Under the pieces are notes generated by a model. The model did not search any database, was not told the DNA's origin, and saw only the letters and a list, made by a program, of their open reading frames with translations. The translations under genes and the position numbers were made by a program. DNA of 34,313 bases from NZWG01 sp964478995 (GTDB taxonomy: Bacteria; Fidelibacterota; Marinisomatia; Marinisomatales; UBA1611), in assembly GCA_964478995.1 (NCBI GenBank), contig CAYZJY010000012.1, positions 1 through 34,313 of the forward strand, in the 5' to 3' direction. Shown piece after piece: positions 25,217-32,978 of this stretch. How positions within the stretch are numbered: the first letter of the stretch is position 1; every line of letters starts with the position of its first letter.

Positions 25217-26655
25217 GTGGGCACACAAATGTTCTTTTGTTCTGTGAAAAAATTGATCGCCTCATCTCCACCTTCTCGTCCCAAACCAGAATTCTTGATA
25301 CCACCAAAGGGTGTCCTGAGATCCCGTAATAGCCAGCAATTGATCCATATTACTCCGGCCTCTATGCTCCTTGAAACTCGTTGTCCTTTTTCTAGGTCTT
25401 CTGTCCATATCGTTGCAGACAATCCATAATCTGTATCATTGGCCAATTGTACGGCATCAGATTCTGAATCAAAGGGTTGTAACGTGACCACAGGTCCAAA
25501 GATCTCCTCCTGATTTAACCTTGAAGAATGATCTAGGTCCTCAATGACCGTTGGTTTGACAAACCAACCATCGGTACATCGACCATTCATTTTTTTTATT
25601 TCACCGCCTGTGAGGATTCTCGCGCCTTCTTGTCTTGCTAATTCTATATAACTATTTATCTTGAGAAAATGTTGCTCAGAAGATATTGCTCCAAATTCAG
25701 TCTCAGTTTCGAGCGGGTCTCCAATGACCAACTCTGATATCTTCGAGCAAAAATCATTCTTGAACTGTTCATAAATGGTCTTTTCGGTCAGAATGCGAGA
25801 ACTACACAGACATATTTGTCCTTGATTTGAAAATGATGATCTAACAACCGTATCCAGCATGCGCTCATAATCACAATCATCAAATATGACCGCTGGATTC
25901 TTTCCTCCCATTTCTAATGATAATTTTTTGAATGAATCTGATGCATTCTTAAAGATCGACCTACCAGTTTCAGTCCCACCAGTGAATGAAATGGCCTTGA
26001 TGCTTTTATTCCTAACCAAAAGATCTCCGGTTGTGTTCCCTCTACCATGAATGATGTTCAGTACGCCTGGAGGTAACCCAATATTGGAACATACATCCCC
26101 AAGGAGGTACGCGGTATAAGGCGTTACCTCAGATGGTTTCGCGACCACCGTATTGCCCACGATCAATGCCGGAGCGATCTTCCACGTAAAAAGATATAGA
26201 GGCAAATTCCATGGCGATATGCAGCAGACAACCCCAAGGGGAAACTTGATAATCTGATTGTTTGACCTCTTGCTGTTCAAATTGGATTCAAAATCAAAAT
26301 TCTTAGCATGATCAGCAAAAAATTTAAAATTGGATATTGATCTTGGAATGTCAAGAGATCTAGCAAGAGAAATGGGTTTCCCTGTATCTCTGGATTCAAA
26401 TTTTGAGAATTCATCCAATCGAGAACTGACCTCTTCAGCGATCGCTATTAGATAGTCTGCTCTTTCATGTAAGGTCAATGCAGACCAGATCGGAAATGCA
26501 TCCTTGGCAGATCGAACAGCATGATCAACATCATCAATGTTTGAATCCATTAAATGGCCATAGACCTGACCTGTTGCTGGATCGTGTAGATCTACTCGTT
26601 CATTGGAAGAAGTAGGAACATATACTCCATTAATATAGTTTTGAATCAGTTCCAT
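25213..26655 (-). CDS. 2-aminomuconate-6-semialdehyde dehydrogenase (ALDH superfamily)
   Basis: A 480-residue NAD(P)+-dependent aldehyde dehydrogenase. The catalytic Cys282 lies in NQGQICLCSSR, the general base Glu248 in LSLEMGGKNP, and Asn150 in ISPWNLP. The NAD motif is FTGGTETGRSI (224-234). Sequence style matches the ALDH8/hydroxymuconic semialdehyde dehydrogenase branch. Between ring cleavage and the deaminase, the natural substrate is 2-aminomuconate semialdehyde, oxidised to 2-aminomuconate. AAAGGATC precedes the ATG. It overlaps the small ORF upstream by 10 bases and the ferredoxin gene downstream by 4. Confidence 0.92.
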   Translation of the reverse strand: MELIQNYINGVYVPTSSNERVDLHDPATGQVYGHLMDSNIDDVDHAVRSAKDAFPIWSALTLHERADYLIAIAEEVSSRLDEFSKFESRDTGKPISLARSLDIPRSISNFKFFADHAKNFDFESNLNSKRSNNQIIKFPLGVVCCISPWNLPLYLFTWKIAPALIVGNTVVAKPSEVTPYTAYLLGDVCSNIGLPPGVLNIIHGRGNTTGDLLVRNKSIKAISFTGGTETGRSIFKNASDSFKKLSLEMGGKNPAVIFDDCDYERMLDTVVRSSFSNQGQICLCSSRILTEKTIYEQFKNDFCSKISELVIGDPLETETEFGAISSEQHFLKINSYIELARQEGARILTGGEIKKMNGRCTDGWFVKPTVIEDLDHSSRLNQEEIFGPVVTLQPFDSESDAVQLANDTDYGLSATIWTEDLEKGQRVSRSIEAGVIWINCWLLRDLRTPFGGIKNSGLGREGGDEAINFFTEQKNICVPT

Positions 26656-26771
26656 TGATCCTTTACAATCTTGGCGCCAGATATATGTGCATCTGGAAAA
26701 TTTGTGCTCCTAAATGCTGAATCTGACTTTTGATAGATCACATGCTCAAATGAAACTTGTTTTTTCATCAT
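26646..26771 (-). CDS. Unannotated 41-residue ORF inside the kynurenine operon
   Basis: An open frame starting with ATG-ATG at 26771/26768 and ending TGA at 26648-26646. The first ATG overlaps the SDR stop as ATGA, and the end overlaps the dehydrogenase start by 10 bases, so it fills the only wide gap of the operon exactly. The product begins MMKKQVSFEHVIYQKSD and ends AKIVKDQWN. It is soluble in character, with no membrane segment, Cys or metal motif. I recognise no family. It could be a small accessory peptide, a translation-coupling leader for the dehydrogenase, or the remnant of a longer gene. The ribosome binding site is weak, so coupling to SDR translation would be needed. Confidence 0.5.
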   Translation of the reverse strand: MMKKQVSFEHVIYQKSDSAFRSTNFPDAHISGAKIVKDQWN

Positions 26772-27556
26772 GCGCCAAAACGGCCACCATCGACTGAAAG
26801 ATTATGGCCTGTGATGTATGCAGATTCATCAGATGCCAAGAAGACGATGGTATTGGCTATCTCTTCTGGCGTTCCTAAACGTTTGAGGGAAGTATTTTTC
26901 TCCCATTGCCCATAGACCTCATCAGTGCTCACACCTAATGCTGTTGCCTTGCTCTTAGCGAGTTCTTCAAGCCGAGCGGTCGACGTATATCCAGGCAATA
27001 CATTATTGACACATATTCCGTATTCACCTAATTCTAGAGCAAGGGTCTTACCCCACTGCGCAACACTTCCTCGGATCGTATTAGAGACACCTAGCCCAGG
27101 TATTACCTGTTTTACAGAGGTGGAAATGATGTTTATTATTCTACCAGAACCTTTCTCTTTCATCCCAGGGAATACAGCCTTTGCCATGACCTGATTGCAG
27201 ATCAATAATCGGTCAAATGCTTCTCTAAACTCATCCTCTTCAGCCTCAATAATCGGACCACCATGGGGGCCTCCTGAATTATTGACCAATATGTCAACAA
27301 CTTTGCCCAATGAACCTACATGGGAATTTACCTTTCCTTTTAAATCTTCAGGGTCATTAAAATCTGCACAGATGGTTTGGTGTACTTGTCCATGTGCATT
27401 TTCCAACAAGGATAATGCTTTGTCCAATTTTCCTTGATCACGAGCAACCAACGTAACCTCACATCCAAGACTTGCAAATAAAATAGCAGTTGATCGTCCA
27501 ATGCCATCAGTACTGCCACATATGATAGCATGCTTTTTCTCTAATGATGATTTCAT
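26768..27556 (-). CDS. Short-chain dehydrogenase/reductase-fold protein with altered active site
   Basis: A 262-residue Rossmann protein. The cofactor motif is CGSTDGIG (13-20), VNNSGG (91-96) replaces NNAG, and the C-terminus has the usual ESAYITGHNLSVDGG. The catalytic Tyr-x3-Lys is absent: counting from Ser145, the positions hold Ser158 and Arg162 (VSNTIRG). Other SDR subgroups have this change too, so it may be an alternative chemistry rather than a dead enzyme. Its step in tryptophan breakdown is unknown; it might handle a side product or a later intermediate. It overlaps kynA by 4 bases and the small ORF by 4 bases. Confidence 0.85.
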   Translation of the reverse strand: MKSSLEKKHAIICGSTDGIGRSTAILFASLGCEVTLVARDQGKLDKALSLLENAHGQVHQTICADFNDPEDLKGKVNSHVGSLGKVVDILVNNSGGPHGGPIIEAEEDEFREAFDRLLICNQVMAKAVFPGMKEKGSGRIINIISTSVKQVIPGLGVSNTIRGSVAQWGKTLALELGEYGICVNNVLPGYTSTARLEELAKSKATALGVSTDEVYGQWEKNTSLKRLGTPEEIANTIVFLASDESAYITGHNLSVDGGRFGA

Positions 27557-28638
27557 GATTGAAAATGGTACCCCAAGTTTCGTTTTATGTGTTCAGGTAA
27601 TTCAGGCAGAGCTGACCTTTGAATGAAGAATGTCGATAGGTCTGCTAATTCTGCAAAGACCTTATGGCGGTCTGCGGTAGATTTTAGGTAGGCATGCCCT
27701 GATGAACCACCAGTCCCGATCTTGGCACCTATCATTCTTCTTACCATTAAGGCATGTCTTTGTCTCCAAGTAGTGAATAATTCATCAACATCCATTAGCC
27801 GTGATAAAAAATTAAAAGGAGAATGCAATATGGGCTCTTCTCGATATAAAAAGATAAGCAATGCCGCCTGTGTCGCCTTGTGTGAAAATCGTTTCTTATT
27901 ACCCTTTATCAGATCATCATGTTTTTTTGGATCGATCATTGCCTCGAAAGAGGATACAGCTCTTCCATGCTCCTTAAGATGGTACTCTATCTCACTTTCC
28001 GAATAGTTAGGGTTATTCATTATCACACTCTCTTCATTCTTCAGCATGGATCTCACAGCATCACTATACTGTTCCCAAAAATCAAATCCCTCGAATGATA
28101 AAAAGGGTGTCCTCTCTAGCCAGGTCTCAAGCAGTTGAAAAAGTGACCTATCGCTCTCAGAAAACTCTACATCTTGTTTTTCCTTGTCAATGATCGCATC
28201 CTTATAATCCTTGCCACCATAATTGATCCTATCAATCCGTTGTAACCCCAGTTTATTCTCTAATTTTCTAAACTGGGCACTTTGGAAGCCTGATGAAGGG
28301 AATAGATCATCTCTAAATTCTAAAAAATCCATCGCTGTCATTGTCTCCAAGACCCGCACCTGATCTATGAGTATCTTCTGTATCTCTATGACCCTATCTA
28401 ACCTTGATACAGCAAGACTCACATCAGACTCAAGAACGGATTCCTTATTAAAGATCAATAGCACCGAGTCCAACTCATGAATTAGCTGTTTGAACCAAAG
28501 TTCATAGACTTGGTGAATAATTATGAATAGCATCTCATCATGAGCAGGAGTCCCACGTTCTGCACTCTTCAACTTTTGGCTATTCAGAATATCGTCAAGT
28601 TTTAAGTAATCACTATAATTCAATGGTTTTTTACTCAT
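27553..28638 (-). CDS. kynA: Tryptophan 2,3-dioxygenase
   Basis: A 361-residue haem enzyme that opens the indole ring of tryptophan to N-formylkynurenine, the first pathway step. The N-terminal YLKLDDILNSQ is typical. The active-site base His42 lies in FIIIHQVYELWFKQ (38-51), matching His55 of the Xanthomonas enzyme. The haem ligand is His295 in WRQRHALMVRRMIG, matching His240. GTGGSSGHAYL (about 308-318) is the conserved substrate loop. It is longer than the Xanthomonas protein (298) because of extra helices in the middle. It begins 6 bases after the lipoprotein gene and overlaps the SDR gene by 4 bases. Confidence 0.95.
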   Translation of the reverse strand: MSKKPLNYSDYLKLDDILNSQKLKSAERGTPAHDEMLFIIIHQVYELWFKQLIHELDSVLLIFNKESVLESDVSLAVSRLDRVIEIQKILIDQVRVLETMTAMDFLEFRDDLFPSSGFQSAQFRKLENKLGLQRIDRINYGGKDYKDAIIDKEKQDVEFSESDRSLFQLLETWLERTPFLSFEGFDFWEQYSDAVRSMLKNEESVIMNNPNYSESEIEYHLKEHGRAVSSFEAMIDPKKHDDLIKGNKKRFSHKATQAALLIFLYREEPILHSPFNFLSRLMDVDELFTTWRQRHALMVRRMIGAKIGTGGSSGHAYLKSTADRHKVFAELADLSTFFIQRSALPELPEHIKRNLGYHFQS

Positions 28639-28644
28639 AATTTG

Positions 28645-28983
28645 CTAGTCCCATTCAAATCCAGAAACACTATCAGTCAATACACTGACCTCAATAGTAT
28701 TATAATCACGTATTTTTGATATGTAATAGTAAAGATATTTTGTCGATTGTTCATCATCCAACCATACAGAATCTGGAAATCCAAATGTCTCAAGAACATC
28801 TTTCTCAGATGGATTCTCCTTCAAAAACTCCCATATGTCATACTCTGACATGTATCCAAGAGTATATACCGTCTCCTCTAGAGGCTCTGTAGTTACATTC
28901 TTCGTAGGTGGCATGACAACTGGCTTAGGCGGTGGAGAAGCACATGAAAGACATAGCCCAATGAATAATATGCGAAAATACAT
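28645..28983 (-). CDS. Small lipoprotein with a BamE/SmpA-like domain
   Basis: A 112-residue protein. A short signal peptide ends at LSCASPPPKP, with Cys14 a likely lipid site although the lipobox is imperfect. A Pro-rich linker follows. The C-terminal half (about 52-112) resembles the BamE/SmpA fold: helix, PSEKDVLETFGFPDSVW (like the pattern with GxPxxxW), then beta strands KYLYYYISK and TIEVSVLTDSVSGFEW. It lies only 6 bases before kynA on the same strand, so it appears to be the first gene of the kynurenine operon. Why an envelope lipoprotein would lead it is unclear; it may simply share the promoter. Confidence 0.65.
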   Translation of the reverse strand: MYFRILFIGLCLSCASPPPKPVVMPPTKNVTTEPLEETVYTLGYMSEYDIWEFLKENPSEKDVLETFGFPDSVWLDDEQSTKYLYYYISKIRDYNTIEVSVLTDSVSGFEWD

Positions 28984-28996
28984 TGCCAGAAAATAC

Positions 28997-29043
28997 CCAG
29001 ATTAATTTTGTTCAATCAATAGATTATATCAATTGTAATCTGG
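28997..29043 (-). promoter_or_regulatory. Promoter of the kynurenine operon with flanking inverted repeat
   Basis: On the minus strand TGATATAAT (29031-29023) is an ideal extended -10 element, and no good -35 is seen at 17 bases. It lies inside an inverted repeat: CCAGATTA at 28997-29004 and TAATCTGG at 29036-29043, perfect 8-base arms 31 bases apart. The arrangement suits an operator for a repressor or activator. No regulator gene is present in the window. The gene-free gap (28984-29127) is shared with the plus-strand LOG gene. Confidence 0.55.
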
Positions 29044-29067
29044 TCTTTCTTATCAAAAAGAAAAGTT

Positions 29068-29113
29068 TTACTTTATGAATTAACATATAATTACTTTACG
29101 AATTAACATATAA
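29068..29113. repeat. Tandem 23-base direct repeat upstream of the LOG gene
   Basis: Two adjoining 23-base copies (29068-29090 and 29091-29113) that differ at one base: TTACTTTATGAATTAACATA versus TTACTTTACGAATTAACATA, each followed by TAA. A TATAAT spans the junction (29086-29091) and could be the -10 of the LOG transcript. The second copy ends right at the AAGGAT ribosome binding site. It may be a pair of protein binding sites or a recent duplication. Confidence 0.85.
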
Positions 29114-29127
29114 AAGGATTGAAGAGT

Positions 29128-29940
29128 ATGTCAAAAATAGATAAAAAGGATAGGTTTTATTTCAATCGAGACTTTTTAGGAAGCGCATCTGGACGCTCAA
29201 TAAGAATATTATCAGAATACTATGGGCCCTTGCAACGCTTGGAACGTAACAACATATCAGATACGATCGTTTTCTTTGGATCAGCGAGAACATTATCAAG
29301 AGAAGATGCAGAGCAGGCATTGTCAAATGCACCAAAAAATGCCGATCAGAAACTCATTGCTCGCTTGAAAATGGATCTGAAGATGAGTCGCTACTATGAA
29401 GATGCACGCGAACTAGCAAAAAAATTGACAAAATGGAGCAAAGGATTAAAGGGAACCAAACATCGCTACATCATCTGTTCTGGCGGCGGTCCCGGGATCA
29501 TGGAAGCATCAAATCGGGGTGCATCTGAGGCAGGAGGGATAAATGTAGGACTTACTATTTCATTGCCCTTTGAATCTTCGGGAAACAAATGGATATCTGA
29601 CGATCTGGACATGAAATTTCATTACTTTTTTATGCGTAAATTTTGGTTTCTCTACCTTGCAAAAGCATTGGTCGTATGGCCAGGTGGTTTTGGAACACTC
29701 GATGAAATAATGGAACTATTAACTCTTATTCAAACTGAGAAGATCAAAAAACGATTGCCCATTGTATTATATGGGAAGGAATTTTGGGAAAAAGTAGTGA
29801 ACTGGGAATATCTTGTTGAGATCGGGACCATATCAGCAGAAGACCTTGAACTATTTCATATTTCTGATGATATTGGGGATACTTTTGAGTATGTTACAGA
29901 CTTCTTAAATAATAATGAATTGAAAGGTCCAAACTTTTGA
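29128..29940 (+). CDS. LOG-family (TIGR00730-like) nucleotide phosphoribohydrolase
   Basis: A 270-residue protein with both LOG signatures: GGGPGIMEASNRG (119-131) and PGGFGTLDE (185-193). LOG enzymes release the base from cytokinin or purine nucleoside monophosphates; many were misnamed lysine decarboxylases. In non-plant-associated bacteria the physiological substrate is usually unknown. It has an N-terminal extension of about 45 residues before VFFGSAR, as in longer bacterial LOG proteins. The ATG at 29128 has AAGGAT 8 bases upstream; a TTG three codons earlier overlaps that site and is less likely. It overlaps the next gene by 4 bases. Confidence 0.88.
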   Translation: MSKIDKKDRFYFNRDFLGSASGRSIRILSEYYGPLQRLERNNISDTIVFFGSARTLSREDAEQALSNAPKNADQKLIARLKMDLKMSRYYEDARELAKKLTKWSKGLKGTKHRYIICSGGGPGIMEASNRGASEAGGINVGLTISLPFESSGNKWISDDLDMKFHYFFMRKFWFLYLAKALVVWPGGFGTLDEIMELLTLIQTEKIKKRLPIVLYGKEFWEKVVNWEYLVEIGTISAEDLELFHISDDIGDTFEYVTDFLNNNELKGPNF

Positions 29941-32900
29941 TACGCAAATTTCCATATTTATTTCTTATCAGTTCAATGCTTATTGGTCAGACTGAACCAG
30001 TCAAGGACATACACAGAAATGATCCAAGGGTCTGGGCACTGACCCATGCCATGGTTCATACAGAACCAGGAGATTCCATTAAAGACGCGACTCTGGTGAT
30101 CAGAGATGGTAGAATTGAAAAAGTTGGTCGCTACATCAAGGTCCCGCTTGATGCATATGAGATCGACATGGAAGGAGCACATGTATATCCAGGCTTTATT
30201 GATGGCTGGTTGCAGGTAAAACAAGATGAGAAGGTCAAGAGTCCTGATGATCATTGGAATAATAAGATCAGGGCCGACTATCGAGCAAAAGATGATCTAA
30301 AAATAAAACAAAAAGATCTAAAAGCACTCCATGGCATAGGTATCACTTTAGCCCATGTGGTACCTGAAAAAGGAATCTTCAAGGGCAAGACAGACCTTGT
30401 GGTCCTTGATGATGAGATGGTCTCTGTTGCAAAAGATGTCTCCCAGTTAATAGAGTTCAAAACGACTGGATGGTCAGACAGGGGGTATCCTAACTCCTTA
30501 TTAGGCGTCATTGCGGTGATAAGACAGACCTTCATGGATGCAGATTGGTATCAACGCTCGCTTGAAGTGATCAAAGATTACCCTGAAGAAAACGAACCTC
30601 TCCCCTTGAATCCATCTCTATTGGAATTGGCAAATTTTAAAAATGAAAGACGTCCTGTTCTTTTCATGACAAATGAAGAGCATGGCGCTCTGCGATCATT
30701 GAAGATCGCTGAGGAGTTCAATCTAAATCCATGGCTACTTGGTAGTGGATATGAATATAGAAGGTTAGATGAGATCAAAGAGCAAAATCCATTTTTGATC
30801 TTCCCTCTTGATTTTCCAAATAAACCAAAGGTACAAGACCCATACATCGCCCTTCAATTCTCAAATGAACAATTAAAACATTGGGACATGGCGCCAGACA
30901 ACATAAAAAAGGTCTTTGATGCAGACCTTCGTTTTGGTCTCACTTCTGGAACATTGAAAAAGAAATCGGATTTTAGAAAGAACATCCGGAGGATTATTGA
31001 CCGTGGAATATCACAAGAGGTCGTACTCGCCGCTCTTACAACCTATCCTGCCGAGGCTATGGGAATGGACAAGGTTCTAGGAAAGATACAACCTGGTTTC
31101 ATGGCAAATCTAGTCATCACCGATGGGAATTATTTTGACCTTAGATCCAGAGTAACATCTGTCTGGCTTGCTGGAAAAGAAAAATACATTACTGAAAGAC
31201 ACAAGATCATTCTTGCAGGAAAATGGGATATTGATATCATGGGCAATACCTATGAACTTGAACTATCAGTTCCCAGCATTTATAAGAAAGACAAAAATAA
31301 AAACCAGTCAGCCTTGGCAAATAATCAGTTGGAAGGAAAATTAAAGATAGGTGATGAAACACTTAATTTGATAGGTTTGAAGATCCATGGTAAAACCATT
31401 GAGTTCAAGGTAAGTGGCTCTTTGTTGGATGTTGATGCCATGCTTGCCTTCAATGGTGAGGCCAAGAAAGATAAGATCATCGGCATGATCTATGATGGCT
31501 CAAAAGATTACGACTTCAAAGCAAAGCGCACGGTTGAAGTAAAACCAATTCCTAGAGACAAAGAATTGGTAAGTGAAGCAAAATTATTCTTTCCTGAAGG
31601 TGCATATGGTTTGGATAAAGAACTCCTCTCCCCTAATGCAATTTTGATAGACAATGCAACGATCTGGACCTGTGGCTCAAAGGGCATCGTAGAAGAGTGG
31701 GACATCCTTTTTGTCAACGGTAAGATAGACAAGGTCGCACCTGACATCAGCGTGCCAATGGGAAGTGCTCTTATCATAGATGGAACTGGAAAACATGTAA
31801 CACCCGGACTGATCGATTGCCATAGCCATTCCGCTGCATCATCCATTAACGAAGGTGCACAAGCAGTAACGGCTGAGGTAAGAATACGCGATGTATTATT
31901 TGCAGATGATGTAAACATTTACAGACAACTAGGTGGAGGACTGACCACGGCAAACGTCCTTCATGGTTCTGCCAATCCGATCGGGGGGCAAAACGCCGTC
32001 ATTAAACTCAGATGGGGTTCTGGGCCTGAGGGTCTCCTTTTCAAGAATGCTCCTCAAGGCATCAAGTTCGCATTAGGTGAAAATGTTAAGCAGGCCAATT
32101 GGCAAGGGAATGGTAGATACCCTCAAACTCGAATGGGCGTTGAGCAGGTCATCAGGGATGCATTTAGAGCAGCACAGGATTACAGGCATCGTCATAAGAC
32201 CTATGATAGAAATTCCAAAGCTCAGAAGAAAAAGATTCCGCCAAGAAAAGATCTTGAACTAGAGGCTTTGGCCGAGATATTGGAAGGAAAAAGATTACTC
32301 CATTGTCATTCCTACCGACAAGATGAGATATGGATGTTGACCCGTATTGCAGAAGATTTTGGTTTTACAATTGCAACATTCCAACATGTTCTAGAAGGAT
32401 ATAAAGTTGCTGAACGCATTGCTGAGCATGGAGCAGGCGCTTCCACCTTTTCGGATTGGTGGCAATATAAATACGAGGTAATTGATGCGATACCATACAA
32501 TGGAACATTGATGGCAAAGAATAATGTTCTGGTATCCTTCAACTCTGATGATTCTGAGTTGGCAAGAAGAATGAACACTGAGGCCATGAAGGCTGTCAAG
32601 TATGGTGGACTTTCAGAGGAAGAGGCACTACACTTTGTAACGATCAACCCAGCAAAACAATTAAAGATCGACAAATGGGTGGGCTCCTTGGAAGAAGGCA
32701 AGGACGCTGACTTTGTCATATGGGATGGAGAACCCCTCTCCATCTACTCAAAAGTTCTGGAGACTTGGATCGAAGGCACCAGGTTTTGGTCTGTGGATGA
32801 GAATGCCCAACTAGAAGAAAGAGACAAGACAGAAAGAGAAAATTTGATACAAAAGATATTGTCTCACAAATCTTCATCTTCTGGTAAGGACATGAGACCA

Positions 32901-32978
32901 AACAGCAGTACACCTAGACATTTTCATAACTGTGAGATCAATGATATTGAACTCATGGGGTCGGAGATTCAAAAATGA
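29937..32978 (+). CDS. Exported tandem amidohydrolase: one degenerate and one intact domain
   Basis: A 1013-residue protein with a signal peptide (about 1-18, MIRKFPYLFLISSMLIGQ). Residues 30-425 are an amidohydrolase-type domain whose metal motif is lost: GFIDGWLQV (86-94) where an active enzyme has GxIDxHxH. A beta-rich insert follows (about 425-535). Residues 570-960 are a second amidohydrolase domain with the ligands intact: His629/His631 (GLIDCHSHSA), His789/His791 (LLHCHSYR), His817 (FQHVLEG) and Asp871 (SFNSDD). The C-terminal part resembles imidazolonepropionase-like hydrolases. The start is a TTG overlapping the LOG stop (TTGA), with AAAGG upstream. The substrate is unknown; a periplasmic cyclic amide or peptide is possible. 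Confidence 0.85.
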   Translation: MIRKFPYLFLISSMLIGQTEPVKDIHRNDPRVWALTHAMVHTEPGDSIKDATLVIRDGRIEKVGRYIKVPLDAYEIDMEGAHVYPGFIDGWLQVKQDEKVKSPDDHWNNKIRADYRAKDDLKIKQKDLKALHGIGITLAHVVPEKGIFKGKTDLVVLDDEMVSVAKDVSQLIEFKTTGWSDRGYPNSLLGVIAVIRQTFMDADWYQRSLEVIKDYPEENEPLPLNPSLLELANFKNERRPVLFMTNEEHGALRSLKIAEEFNLNPWLLGSGYEYRRLDEIKEQNPFLIFPLDFPNKPKVQDPYIALQFSNEQLKHWDMAPDNIKKVFDADLRFGLTSGTLKKKSDFRKNIRRIIDRGISQEVVLAALTTYPAEAMGMDKVLGKIQPGFMANLVITDGNYFDLRSRVTSVWLAGKEKYITERHKIILAGKWDIDIMGNTYELELSVPSIYKKDKNKNQSALANNQLEGKLKIGDETLNLIGLKIHGKTIEFKVSGSLLDVDAMLAFNGEAKKDKIIGMIYDGSKDYDFKAKRTVEVKPIPRDKELVSEAKLFFPEGAYGLDKELLSPNAILIDNATIWTCGSKGIVEEWDILFVNGKIDKVAPDISVPMGSALIIDGTGKHVTPGLIDCHSHSAASSINEGAQAVTAEVRIRDVLFADDVNIYRQLGGGLTTANVLHGSANPIGGQNAVIKLRWGSGPEGLLFKNAPQGIKFALGENVKQANWQGNGRYPQTRMGVEQVIRDAFRAAQDYRHRHKTYDRNSKAQKKKIPPRKDLELEALAEILEGKRLLHCHSYRQDEIWMLTRIAEDFGFTIATFQHVLEGYKVAERIAEHGAGASTFSDWWQYKYEVIDAIPYNGTLMAKNNVLVSFNSDDSELARRMNTEAMKAVKYGGLSEEEALHFVTINPAKQLKIDKWVGSLEEGKDADFVIWDGEPLSIYSKVLETWIEGTRFWSVDENAQLEERDKTERENLIQKILSHKSSSSGKDMRPNSSTPRHFHNCEINDIELMGSEIQK

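Noticed and set aside
26768..27556. SDR protein as the missing kynurenine formamidase
   Set aside because: Its fold is a Rossmann dehydrogenase with no hydrolase motif, so there is no sequence support for deformylase activity.
29119..29127. TTG start for the LOG gene
   Set aside because: It lies within the ribosome binding site that serves the ATG at 29128.
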